24,377 nt of DNA from QHXQ01 sp036389375 (GTDB taxonomy: Bacteria > Acidobacteriota > Blastocatellia > Pyrinomonadales > Pyrinomonadaceae), in assembly GCA_036389375.1 (NCBI GenBank), contig DASVQA010000010.1, forward strand, positions 1 through 24,377. The letters run 5' to 3'. Position numbers and translations under genes: made by a program. The notes beneath the pieces are model-generated. The model searched no databases and had not been told where the DNA came from. It saw only the letters and a program-made list of their open reading frames with translations. Each line of letters opens with the position of its first letter. Position 1 is the stretch's first letter. This document shows positions 15,963 to 23,200 of the stretch, one piece after another.

Positions 15963-18719
15963 ATGGCCGTTCGTCATCCACCGAAGAATCGTGTGCCGCC
16001 GGTGGCGCGGCGTGGCAAGCCGCGCGTGGTGAAGTATGCCGCGCCGGACGAGGGGTTTGTGCGGCGCGTGAGCCGGCGCATCTTTCGCCCGCCCGTGCTG
16101 GTCGCGCTTGCCATTCTGACGACCTTTACGATCAGCGTCTTTGGTTACTACTACTGGGTCTTCTCCGCGCGCATTGACCGGCTCATCAGCGGCGAAATCT
16201 TCACGCGCTCGGCCGGCATCTACACCGCGCCGCGCGAACTGCGCGTGGGCGGCGGGTTGGACGAAGACGACCTGATTGCGCGTCTCCGACGGGCGAACTA
16301 CGTGGCGAAGGGGCAGCAGGCGGACGCGGCGCGCGGGCGCTACACGGTCAACGGCGCGAGCGTGGATGTTGAACCGGGACAGGATGCGTACATTGATGGC
16401 AAACCGGCCTTTCCGCGCGTGCGCGTGACGTTCAAGCCGGGCGGGCGTGGCATCGCGGCGCTGAGCGATCTGGATAGCAACGGCAAATTGCCGAGCGCCT
16501 TTATCGAACCGGAAGCGATCAGTCTGGTGACGGGCGCGGAGCGCGGCAAGCGGCGCGTGATCGGTTATCAGGACTTGCCGCCACACCTCGTCAAAGCGAT
16601 CACGGTGACGGAGGATCGCGCCTTCTTCGAGCATTGGGGCATCAACTGGCGCGGCATCATCCGCGCCTTCATCCGCCGGCACGAACTCGACGCAAGCTCG
16701 CCGCTCGCGCGGCAGGGCGGCTCAAGCATCACGCAGCAGTTGGTCAAAAACCTGCTGCTCTCGCCCGAATATAGCTTGCGCCGCAAGTTTGCCGAGGCGT
16801 ACATGTCCGTCATCCTTGAGACGCGCCTCAGTAAAGAGAAGATATTCACGCTCTATTGCAACCAGATTTATCTGGGGCAGCAATCCGGCTTCTCAATCAA
16901 CGGCGTGGGCGAAGCCGCGCAAGCCTATTTCAACAAGGACGTGACCGCGCTCACGCTGCCGGAATCCGCCCTGCTCGCCGGTTTGATCCGCAGCCCCAAC
17001 CGCTACAACCCGCACCGCGACCCGGCGACCGCCACCGCCCGTCGCAACGAAGTGCTCACGCAGATGGCCGACGCGGGCGCGATCAGCGCGAGCGAGGCGG
17101 CCGCCGCCAAGCAGGCGGAATTAAAACTCGCGCCCGCGCGCGGGCGGCTCGACACGTCCGATGCGCCCTACTTCGTTGACTACGTGCAGAATCAGTTGGC
17201 GGACATACTGGCCGATGCGCGCAGCGCCGCGCACCTGCGCATCTACACGTCCGTCGATATGGACTTGCAGCGCGCCGCTTACGCCGCCGTCACCAAGCAA
17301 CTCGCCGCGCTCGACAAGATTTATGCGAAGCGTTATCCGCCCGGCACTTTGCAGGCGGCGCTCGTCGCCATGAACGCGCAGACCGGCGAGATCATAGCGA
17401 TGGTCGGCGGGCGCGACTACGAGAAGAGTCAACTCAACCGCGCGACCGACGCGCTGCGCCAGCCCGGCTCGGTCTTCAAGCCCTGGGTCTATGCGACCGC
17501 GCTTAACACGGCGTTCGATCCGATCCCGCGCGTCATCACCGCCGCGACCACCTACATGGACGCGCCCAAGACCTTCACCTATGGCGAGCAGCAATACTCG
17601 CCCGGCAACTTTGGCGACGAATACTCGAATCAGCCGTTGACGCTGCGCGACGCGCTGGTACACAGCAAGAACGTCATCACGGTGGACGTGGCGAACGACG
17701 TGACCATCGGGCGCGTGATGAACCTCGCCACGCGCGCCGGGCTGCCTAAACCGCAGCGCGCTTATCCCGCGATGGCGCTCGGCACGAACGAAGCGACGCC
17801 CCTACAAGTCGCCTCGGCCTACACGACCTTCGCGCGGCTCGGTTCGCGCATCACGCCGGTCGGCGTCACGCGCGTCACGACAGGGAGCGGCGCAACCGTC
17901 GCCGCGCCCACCGCGCAGACGAACGAAGTCATGCGCCCTGAGATCGCTTACATCATGACCTCGTTTATGAAGGACGTGGTGAATCGCGGGACGGCGGCGC
18001 GGCTGCGCGGACGCGGCTTCCGCTTCAACGTCGCGGGCAAGACCGGCACGTCGCGCGACGGTTGGTTTGCGGGCTACACGCCGCACATCGTCTGCGCCGT
18101 CTGGGTCGGCTTCGACGACAACGCGCAGCTTGGGCTAACCGGCGCAGACTCGGCCCTGCCCATCTGGGCCGACTTCATGCAGGCGGCGCTCACCTTGCAT
18201 CCCGAATGGCAGGGCGACTGGCAGATGCCCGCCGGCATTCAACAGTCCGACATAGACACACGCACGGGTCTGCTTGCGCCGCCCGACGATCCGTTCAAGC
18301 GCACAGAGTTGTTCATCAACGGGACAGCGCCGACGGAACAGAGCACAGAGCCGACCGACGACGGCAGCGCGCCGCCCGATGCGACCGACGAGGAGAACTA
18401 CACCTTCGCGCCCGCGCCCATCGCGCCCGGCCCCGACGATGGGCCGACGCTCGCGCCCACGCCGCCGCGCCCGCGCGTCTCCGTCCCGCGCCTCGAAGGA
18501 CGCGGCATCCCGCAGCCCGACGGCTCGACGCGTTTGATGGGCACGATCACGCTCGACATAGACCCGCAGACGGGGCTGCTGGCGGTAGCGACCTGTCCGG
18601 TCATACGCTCCAAGACGTTCGTCATCGGGCAAGAGCCGCGCCGCTATTGCGGCCCCGAATATCACAACGGCAAGAACGCCAGCCTGCCATCCGGCACGCG
18701 CCCGCGCGTCGTGCCCTGA
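15963..18719 (+). CDS. Bifunctional penicillin-binding protein, PBP1b-like (GT51 + transpeptidase)
   Basis: A 918-residue class A PBP that polymerises and cross-links peptidoglycan. A basic cytoplasmic N-terminus precedes one membrane anchor (VLVALAILTTFTISVFGYYYW, 45-65). Residues ~85-160 (GIYTAPRELRVG...YTVNGASVDVEPG) resemble the UB2H-type domain of PBP1b. The GT51 domain has TEDRAFFEHWG (E217) and GGSSITQQLVKNL (252-264) with the second Glu in KFAEAYMS (E278). The transpeptidase has SVFK (Ser503, Lys506), SKN (568-570) and KTGT (693-696). An unusual C-terminal extension after ~760 is Pro/Asp-rich, ending in a small domain with two Cys (TCPVIRSKTFVIG, RRYCGPEYH). No ribosome-binding site is evident before the ATG at 15963, and a hairpin abuts it. 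A VWA protein gene follows after 37 bases, probably in one operon. Confidence 0.95.
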   Translation: MAVRHPPKNRVPPVARRGKPRVVKYAAPDEGFVRRVSRRIFRPPVLVALAILTTFTISVFGYYYWVFSARIDRLISGEIFTRSAGIYTAPRELRVGGGLDEDDLIARLRRANYVAKGQQADAARGRYTVNGASVDVEPGQDAYIDGKPAFPRVRVTFKPGGRGIAALSDLDSNGKLPSAFIEPEAISLVTGAERGKRRVIGYQDLPPHLVKAITVTEDRAFFEHWGINWRGIIRAFIRRHELDASSPLARQGGSSITQQLVKNLLLSPEYSLRRKFAEAYMSVILETRLSKEKIFTLYCNQIYLGQQSGFSINGVGEAAQAYFNKDVTALTLPESALLAGLIRSPNRYNPHRDPATATARRNEVLTQMADAGAISASEAAAAKQAELKLAPARGRLDTSDAPYFVDYVQNQLADILADARSAAHLRIYTSVDMDLQRAAYAAVTKQLAALDKIYAKRYPPGTLQAALVAMNAQTGEIIAMVGGRDYEKSQLNRATDALRQPGSVFKPWVYATALNTAFDPIPRVITAATTYMDAPKTFTYGEQQYSPGNFGDEYSNQPLTLRDALVHSKNVITVDVANDVTIGRVMNLATRAGLPKPQRAYPAMALGTNEATPLQVASAYTTFARLGSRITPVGVTRVTTGSGATVAAPTAQTNEVMRPEIAYIMTSFMKDVVNRGTAARLRGRGFRFNVAGKTGTSRDGWFAGYTPHIVCAVWVGFDDNAQLGLTGADSALPIWADFMQAALTLHPEWQGDWQMPAGIQQSDIDTRTGLLAPPDDPFKRTELFINGTAPTEQSTEPTDDGSAPPDATDEENYTFAPAPIAPGPDDGPTLAPTPPRPRVSVPRLEGRGIPQPDGSTRLMGTITLDIDPQTGLLAVATCPVIRSKTFVIGQEPRRYCGPEYHNGKNASLPSGTRPRVVP

Positions 18720-18756
18720 CGACGCGAAGCGCCGGCCGGCCACAGGAATCAACGCT

Positions 18757-19797
18757 ATGCGACCAGCGCGGCAACTCAACCTCGTCGGCCTGCTCCTGTC
18801 CGGTCTGCTGCTCTGCGGCGCGCACGCACACGCACAGAACCCCGCGCCGCCAACTGCACAACCGCAAGCGCCCGCGCCAACTCCGACCGAGACGCCGCTC
18901 AACGTCCGGCTGACCGTGCTTGTGTTTGACCGTCAGGGCGCGCCCGTCGGCGCTCTGCGGGCGGAAGATTTTCAGGTGTTCGAAGACGGCACGGCGCAGG
19001 CGATCACTTCATTCACGCATGAACAGTTGCCGGCGAGCTACGTGCTGTTGATGGACAACTCCAGTTCGATGAAGAAGCAGCTTGAACTAACGGCCAGAGC
19101 GGCGGCGACCGTCGCGGCCGGCAACGGCCCCGGCGACGAGACTGCCGTCATACGTTTCGTTGACAGCGACCTCATCGAGGTTTCGCAACCCTTCACGGCC
19201 GAGCCGTCGCAGTTGCTCGATGCGCTCAGGCGTCTGCACGTCGAGGGCGGGCAGTCGGCCGTCATTGACGCCGTCTTTCTCGCCGCACACTACGTCGCCG
19301 AGCAGAGTCAGCGTGATGCGAATCGTCATCGCGCGCTCGTGCTGGTGTCGGACGGCGAAGACCGCGATAGTTATTACAAGCTGGCCGAACTGCTGAAGTA
19401 CCTGCGCGCGACCGACGTGCAGGTCTTCATCATCGGGCTGGTGATGGATTTGGACGATCAGACAGAATTCACACGCCCAAGCCAGCGCGCAAAGGCCATG
19501 AAACTGCTCGACACGCTGGCCGCAGAGACGGGCGGGCGCGTCTTCTATCCAAAAAAGATCGAAGAGGTGCGCGACGCAGTTGCCGCCATCAGGGCCGCGC
19601 TGCACACGCAATACGTCATCGGCTACACGTCAACGAATCAAAGGCGCGACACGAAGCACCGCAAGCTGCAAGTGAAACTCGCCGACAAACCGGGCGCGGG
19701 GCCGCGCACAGTGATCGCGCGCAACGGTTACGTCGCCATCTACGACGCACCGGCGAGCGAGCAGAAGCGCGCCAAGCAAGATAAGAAAACGCCCTGA
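18757..19797 (+). CDS. Exported VWA-domain protein, acidobacterial VWFA-related family
   Basis: A 346-residue exported protein. The signal peptide has a hydrophobic core LVGLLLSGLLLCGAHA and probable cleavage at AHA/QN (24-28); the Cys at 20 lacks a proper lipobox (Leu at -1), so a lipoprotein is unlikely. A Pro/Ala-rich linker (29-47) leads to a strand region VLVFDRQGAPVGALRAEDFQ, typical of the family TIGR03436 found mostly in Acidobacteriota. The von Willebrand A domain carries a MIDAS motif DNSSS (D100, S102, S104), LVLVSDGEDRDS and the C-terminal QYVIGYTSTN. These domains bind protein partners through a metal; the partner is not known. AGGAA lies 8 bases before the ATG. Close spacing to the PBP gene suggests co-transcription and a role in the cell envelope. 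Confidence 0.88.
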   Translation: MRPARQLNLVGLLLSGLLLCGAHAHAQNPAPPTAQPQAPAPTPTETPLNVRLTVLVFDRQGAPVGALRAEDFQVFEDGTAQAITSFTHEQLPASYVLLMDNSSSMKKQLELTARAAATVAAGNGPGDETAVIRFVDSDLIEVSQPFTAEPSQLLDALRRLHVEGGQSAVIDAVFLAAHYVAEQSQRDANRHRALVLVSDGEDRDSYYKLAELLKYLRATDVQVFIIGLVMDLDDQTEFTRPSQRAKAMKLLDTLAAETGGRVFYPKKIEEVRDAVAAIRAALHTQYVIGYTSTNQRRDTKHRKLQVKLADKPGAGPRTVIARNGYVAIYDAPASEQKRAKQDKKTP

Positions 19798-19833
19798 CTT
19801 CAGGCTCCGCCGTCGAAACCCACCAAACAAACG

Positions 19834-19860
19834 GGAACTTTTCCCCCGCGCCGATTGAAT
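19834..19860 (+). promoter_or_regulatory. Possible ECF-type promoter of the sigma factor operon
   Basis: GGAACTT (19834-19840), identical to the -35 consensus of RpoE-class ECF sigma factors, is followed 14-16 bases later by TTGAAT/GAAT (19855-19860), which is a poor match to the ECF -10. It would start transcription about 27 bases before the ATG at 19894 and suit autoregulation by the encoded sigma factor. GGGAA..TTCCC at 19833-19845 also forms a small palindrome, an alternative explanation. Confidence 0.3.
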
Positions 19861-19893
19861 TACCACTGACGGCCGGTAGCGACCGAGCAGCAG

Positions 19894-20508
19894 ATGAGCG
19901 CATCTTCGCACGCGAACGACGAAGAACTATGGCACCGCGCACGCGCGGGCGATGAACACGCCTTCACGCTCCTCTACCGGCGCAGGCAGGGCGCGCTTTA
20001 TCGTTTCGCGTGGCAGATGTCCGGCTCGGCGGCCGTTGCAGAGGACGTGACGCAGGAATCTTTTATGACGCTCCTGCGCGAGCCGGAGCGTTACGACGCG
20101 ACGCGCGGGCCGCTCAAGGCTTATCTCTACGGCATCGCGCGCCGACAGGTGTTGCGCCGGCTGGCGCAAGAGCGTCCGTTCGTCGCGCTCGCGGCGGAAG
20201 ACGAGGCCGGAGAGCATGCGAACGGCACGGCGCACGTCGCACCGCACGACCCGCTCGCCGACTGTGCCGAGCGCGAGTTGGTCGCGGCCGTCAGACAGGC
20301 GGTGCTGACGCTCCCGGCGCACTACCGCGAGGTGATCGTGTTGTGCGAGTTGCACGAGTTGAGTTATGCAGAGGCGGCGGAAGTGATGGCGTGCGCGGTC
20401 GGCACTGTGCGTTCGCGGCTGGCGCGTGCGCGGGCGCTGCTGTGTGAACGTCTGCGCGCCTTGCGCCCCGCGCCCGCCGAGGTTGAAGCAAAGAGGTGCT
20501 GTGCATGA
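19894..20508 (+). CDS. ECF-subfamily RNA polymerase sigma factor
   Basis: A 204-residue sigma70-family protein of the ECF type, with regions 2 and 4 only. Region 2 spans ~20-75 (AFTLLYRRRQGALYRFAWQM, AEDVTQESFMTLLREPERYD); region 4 spans ~130-190 (VLTLPAHYREVIVLCELHEL, SYAEAAEVMACAVGTVRSRL), the second being the -35-binding helix-turn-helix. It redirects RNA polymerase to a small regulon, probably an envelope response. Its TGA overlaps the start of the anti-sigma gene (ATGA), so the pair is made in fixed proportion. The ATG at 19894 has no strong ribosome-binding site. The extended acidic linker between regions (AAEDEAGEHANGTAHVAPHD) is not unusual. The target promoter is unknown, although a GGAACTT sequence lies just upstream of the gene itself. 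Confidence 0.93.
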   Translation: MSASSHANDEELWHRARAGDEHAFTLLYRRRQGALYRFAWQMSGSAAVAEDVTQESFMTLLREPERYDATRGPLKAYLYGIARRQVLRRLAQERPFVALAAEDEAGEHANGTAHVAPHDPLADCAERELVAAVRQAVLTLPAHYREVIVLCELHELSYAEAAEVMACAVGTVRSRLARARALLCERLRALRPAPAEVEAKRCCA

Positions 20509-21377
20509 ACTGTCAGCAGGTTGAGACATGGCTCGTCGAGCGGGCGGATGGCGCGGCAGGGTTCGACGCCACCGCCGCGCAACATCTGGCCGAGTGTATG
20601 CATTGCGCCGCGCGTGTGCGCGCCGCAGAGTCCGCGTCCGCAGCCCTGCGCGCGCTCGCGGCTGAAGATGCAGAGGTGGCCGCGCCGGCCCACGTCGAAG
20701 CGACCTTGCGCGCCGCCTTCCGCGCACAAACAGGCGGCGCGGCACATACCGCAAGCCGCACATCGAGCCGCGCCGCTCTACCGACAGCCACGCACAGGTT
20801 CATGCCGCGCCGCGCATTTGCCGCGCTCACGGTCGCAGCCGCTATCGTTCTACTCGTCGTCGCCGCGCAACACTTCCGACCCGCACCGCCCGCGCAGCAA
20901 ACCGCAGGCGCGCACGTCTCGCCACAATCGGCCGCGCCCGCACCGCAGCCGCAGCCTGCGTCGGGGCACGACGACGGGGCACAACCGAGCGCAGCCGGTC
21001 AACAGTCCATAGCCCATGCGTTTACGGCGCAAGCTTCGCGCCCGCAGAGCGGCGTCGTGCGACACATCATGCGGCACGTCGCGCACAGGCGGCCGGCGAC
21101 GCGGCCGCTTGAGCCGCCGCCGATGGTCGGTTCGGTTGGCGAGATGATTATTGTGGCCCGCGCGCCGGATGCGGAGCGCGTGACGGAGTTTGTGCCGCTT
21201 GTCGCGGGCGGTGCGCCGCCGTTGGCGAGCGGGCAGTTGGTGCGCGTCGAATTGCCGCGCTCGGCGCTCGCCGCGTTGGGGTTGGCGTTAGACCCGGCCC
21301 GCGCAGGTGAAACGATCAAAGCGGACGTGCTGTTGGGCGACGACGGACTCGCCCGCGCGATCCGGCTCGTGCGTTGA
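20505..21377 (+). CDS. Membrane anti-sigma factor with zinc-finger (ZAS) domain
   Basis: A 290-residue single-pass membrane protein. The cytoplasmic N-terminus has the zinc-binding anti-sigma signature H27-x3-C31-x2-C34 (HLAECMHC) with Cys3, expected to hold the sigma factor. A membrane segment AFAALTVAAAIVLLVVAA (104-121) is followed by a Pro/Gln-rich periplasmic linker (125-185). The C-terminus (~215-290: MIIVARAPDAERVTEFVPLV...LVRVELPRSALAALGL...ADVLLGDDGLARAIRLV) is a conserved tail that I have seen in acidobacterial anti-sigma-like proteins; its function is unknown and it may be the sensing part. The ATG at 20505 is preferred over a GTG at 20496 because it overlaps the sigma stop and has AGAGG ahead of it. 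The next gene encodes a TonB-domain protein. Confidence 0.88.
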   Translation: MNCQQVETWLVERADGAAGFDATAAQHLAECMHCAARVRAAESASAALRALAAEDAEVAAPAHVEATLRAAFRAQTGGAAHTASRTSSRAALPTATHRFMPRRAFAALTVAAAIVLLVVAAQHFRPAPPAQQTAGAHVSPQSAAPAPQPQPASGHDDGAQPSAAGQQSIAHAFTAQASRPQSGVVRHIMRHVAHRRPATRPLEPPPMVGSVGEMIIVARAPDAERVTEFVPLVAGGAPPLASGQLVRVELPRSALAALGLALDPARAGETIKADVLLGDDGLARAIRLVR

Positions 21378-21414
21378 CAACTAAAGTAATGAGCAAATTG
21401 AATTGGAGGTCGTG

Positions 21415-22716
21415 ATGAGGAAAACGAGACAGCTTATTTTATCGTTGGGCTGCCTGTTCGTGCTGCTGGCGAACGGCGCGGGCACGCTCGCGCAGGGGCA
21501 GCAGCAGCCGCCACAGGATAAACAGCCTGCGCCCGACGGGCAGATGCGGCTGATGATCAGCACACCGCAGGAGGGCCAACCGAAGATCATCATCAACGGT
21601 CAACCCGGCGGCGACGGCGACGTGTTCTTCTATTCGTCGGAGATGCGCTTCGACGGGCAGGTTGTCAAAGGCGCGCCCTATTCGGCCGAGGCCGTGACCG
21701 AGTCTGTGCAGCCGCTCGCGGACGGCAATCGCATCGTGCAGAGGTCAACCGCGCTGCTTTACCGCGACAGCGAAGGGCGCACGCGCCGCGACCAGACTTT
21801 GAACAACGTCGGGCCGTTTGCGACTGGCGGCGAGACGCCCCGCCTCATCTTCATCAACGATCCCGTCAGCGGCGCAAACTACGTCCTCGACTCGCGCTCT
21901 CATACCGCGCGCAAGGAGACGATGTTCGCCTACAACTTCCGCACGCCCGACGATAGACCGGGGGCACCGCCACCGCCGATGATCCTGCGCGAAGGGCCTG
22001 CGGGCGAACCGCCCGGCCCACCGCCGGCCGGCATGGGCGAAGGCGGGCCGAGGCAGCCGCCACCGCCGGGCACGTTTGTGCGCCACGAAGCGGTCACGCG
22101 CGTGCAGCCTGTCTATCCGCCGATAGCGCGGGCGGCCGGTGCGCAGGGGCTTGTCTCCGTGCAGGTTGTGATCGACGAACAGGGCAACGTGACTTCGGCG
22201 CGCGCCGTGTCGGGCCACCCCTTGCTACAGCAGGCGGCCGTTGATGCTGCGCGCCAGTGGGTCTTCAAGCCGACCATCGTCAACGGCAAACCGGCCAAAG
22301 TGAACGGTGCGATCAGCTTCAGCTTCACGCTGTCGGACAAAGACGAGGCGGCGCAGCCACCCGCGCCTCCGCCCCCGCCCAAATTCCCCCGCACCAAAGA
22401 GTCGCTCGGTCGCCAGAGCATCGAAGGCGTCATGGCCGAAGGCACGCGCGAGACGGTGACGATCCCGGCCGGCGCGGTCGGCAACGAGCGCGCCATCAAC
22501 GTCGTCACCGAACGCTGGTACTCGCCCGAACTGCAAACGGTCGTCATGACCAGACACAGCGATCCGCGCTTCGGCGAGACGACTTTCCGCCTGACCAACA
22601 TCAACCGCAGCGAACCCGCGGCCAGCCTCTTTGAAGTTCCGCCCGACTTTGAAGTGAAGACGGGCGGACAGGGGCGCGGCGAGTTCAAGCTGCGCCGCCG
22701 GCAAAACGATCAATAG
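21415..22716 (+). CDS. Exported protein with a TonB C-terminal domain nested in a conserved domain
   Basis: A 433-residue exported protein. The signal peptide (basic MRKTRQ, hydrophobic LILSLGCLFVLLANGA) ends near TLA/QG (24-28). Residues ~71-168 (FFYSSEMRFDGQ, APYSAEAVTESVQPLADGNR, LLYRDSEGRTRRDQT, FINDPVSGANYVLDSRSHTA) and ~328-413 (ESLGRQSIEGVMAEGTRETV, PAGAVGNERAINVVTERWYS, VVMTRHSDPRFGETTFRLTN) resemble the two halves of an exported protein family from Acidobacteria. Between them lies a complete TonB C-terminal domain (~225-307: VQPVYPPIARAAGAQGLVSV, VIDEQGNVTSARAVSGHP, AARQWVFKPTIVNGKPAKVN), flanked by Pro-rich linkers. The usual TonB N-terminal membrane anchor is absent. GGAGG lies 5 bases before the ATG at 21415. 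It follows the sigma/anti-sigma pair by 37 bases, so it may be part of the same response. Confidence 0.87.
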   Translation: MRKTRQLILSLGCLFVLLANGAGTLAQGQQQPPQDKQPAPDGQMRLMISTPQEGQPKIIINGQPGGDGDVFFYSSEMRFDGQVVKGAPYSAEAVTESVQPLADGNRIVQRSTALLYRDSEGRTRRDQTLNNVGPFATGGETPRLIFINDPVSGANYVLDSRSHTARKETMFAYNFRTPDDRPGAPPPPMILREGPAGEPPGPPPAGMGEGGPRQPPPPGTFVRHEAVTRVQPVYPPIARAAGAQGLVSVQVVIDEQGNVTSARAVSGHPLLQQAAVDAARQWVFKPTIVNGKPAKVNGAISFSFTLSDKDEAAQPPAPPPPPKFPRTKESLGRQSIEGVMAEGTRETVTIPAGAVGNERAINVVTERWYSPELQTVVMTRHSDPRFGETTFRLTNINRSEPAASLFEVPPDFEVKTGGQGRGEFKLRRRQNDQ

Positions 22717-22738
22717 CGGGCGCGGAGCATCCGCAGTC

Positions 22739-22793
22739 GCGCAAAAAGCGACAGGGGCAGGTGAGCGGTGCTTGCCCCTGTCGCTTTTTGCGC
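22739..22793. terminator. Bidirectional intrinsic terminator, 21-bp perfect hairpin
   Basis: Arms 22739-22759 and 22773-22793 are exact complements over 21 bases with a 13-base loop. An A5 tract in the left arm and T5 tract in the right arm act as U-tracts on the two strands. It lies between the convergent TonB-domain gene (stop 22716) and the scaffold gene (stop 22824) and should end both transcripts. Confidence 0.9.
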
Positions 22794-22823
22794 TTGCGCC
22801 GGGCGATGCAAACAAGCGGTGCG

Positions 22824-23183
22824 TTAGCGGGCAGCACCGAGCGCCGCGTGTAGCGTCTCAATCGCCAGTGCGGCGGCGTGGGTTTTGCGCGCGGGCAGAC
22901 CATCGAGTGCGCGTGCGAGGTCTTGGCGGGTGAGCGCGGCGGCTTCATCGGTCGTCATGCCTTCGATCATTTCGGCGAGGGCTGAGCCGCAGGCGAGCGT
23001 GGGCGGGCAACCGTAGGCGAGGAAGCGCGCGGCGGTGATGCGACCGTCTTTGAGTCGCAGCATGAGCCGGAGGCGGTCGCCGCAGACGGGATTCGTTAAC
23101 TCGGCGACGGCGTCGGCATCTGTGAGTGCGCCGGCATTGCGCGGGCGGGCGAGGTGGTCTTGCAGGGCGGCGGAGTAGGGCAA
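22824..23183 (-). CDS. IscU/NifU-like Fe-S cluster scaffold, third ligand Cys missing
   Basis: A 119-residue scaffold on which iron-sulfur clusters are assembled with sulfur from the neighbouring cysteine desulfurase. The first ligand Cys is in NPVCGD (C34, with the conserved Asp36), the second in YGCPPTLACGS (C59, plus an extra C65). The third, normally in KxHC of LPPxKxHC, is Ala103 here (KTHAAAL), although H102 is kept. Length is slightly short of typical IscU (~128). The start is a TTG at 23183, giving the usual N-terminus MPYSAALQDHLARPRNAG; there is no in-frame ATG nearby. It lies 17 bases after the desulfurase stop and ends before the shared terminator. The family is firm; whether it holds a cluster in the standard way is open, since C65 could take the role of the missing ligand. 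Confidence 0.88.
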   Translation of the reverse strand: MPYSAALQDHLARPRNAGALTDADAVAELTNPVCGDRLRLMLRLKDGRITAARFLAYGCPPTLACGSALAEMIEGMTTDEAAALTRQDLARALDGLPARKTHAAALAIETLHAALGAAR

Positions 23184-23200
23184 AGCGTTTCCGGCTTGGC

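Noticed and set aside
18757..18840. Lipoprotein signal in the VWA protein (Cys20)
   Set aside because: The residue before Cys is Leu and the lipobox consensus is not met; a standard AHA cleavage site follows.
21374..21403. TTGACA and TTGAAT spaced 18 bases just before the TonB-domain gene
   Set aside because: Transcription would start near 21410, inside or after the Shine-Dalgarno at 21405-21409, leaving no usable leader; probably coincidence.
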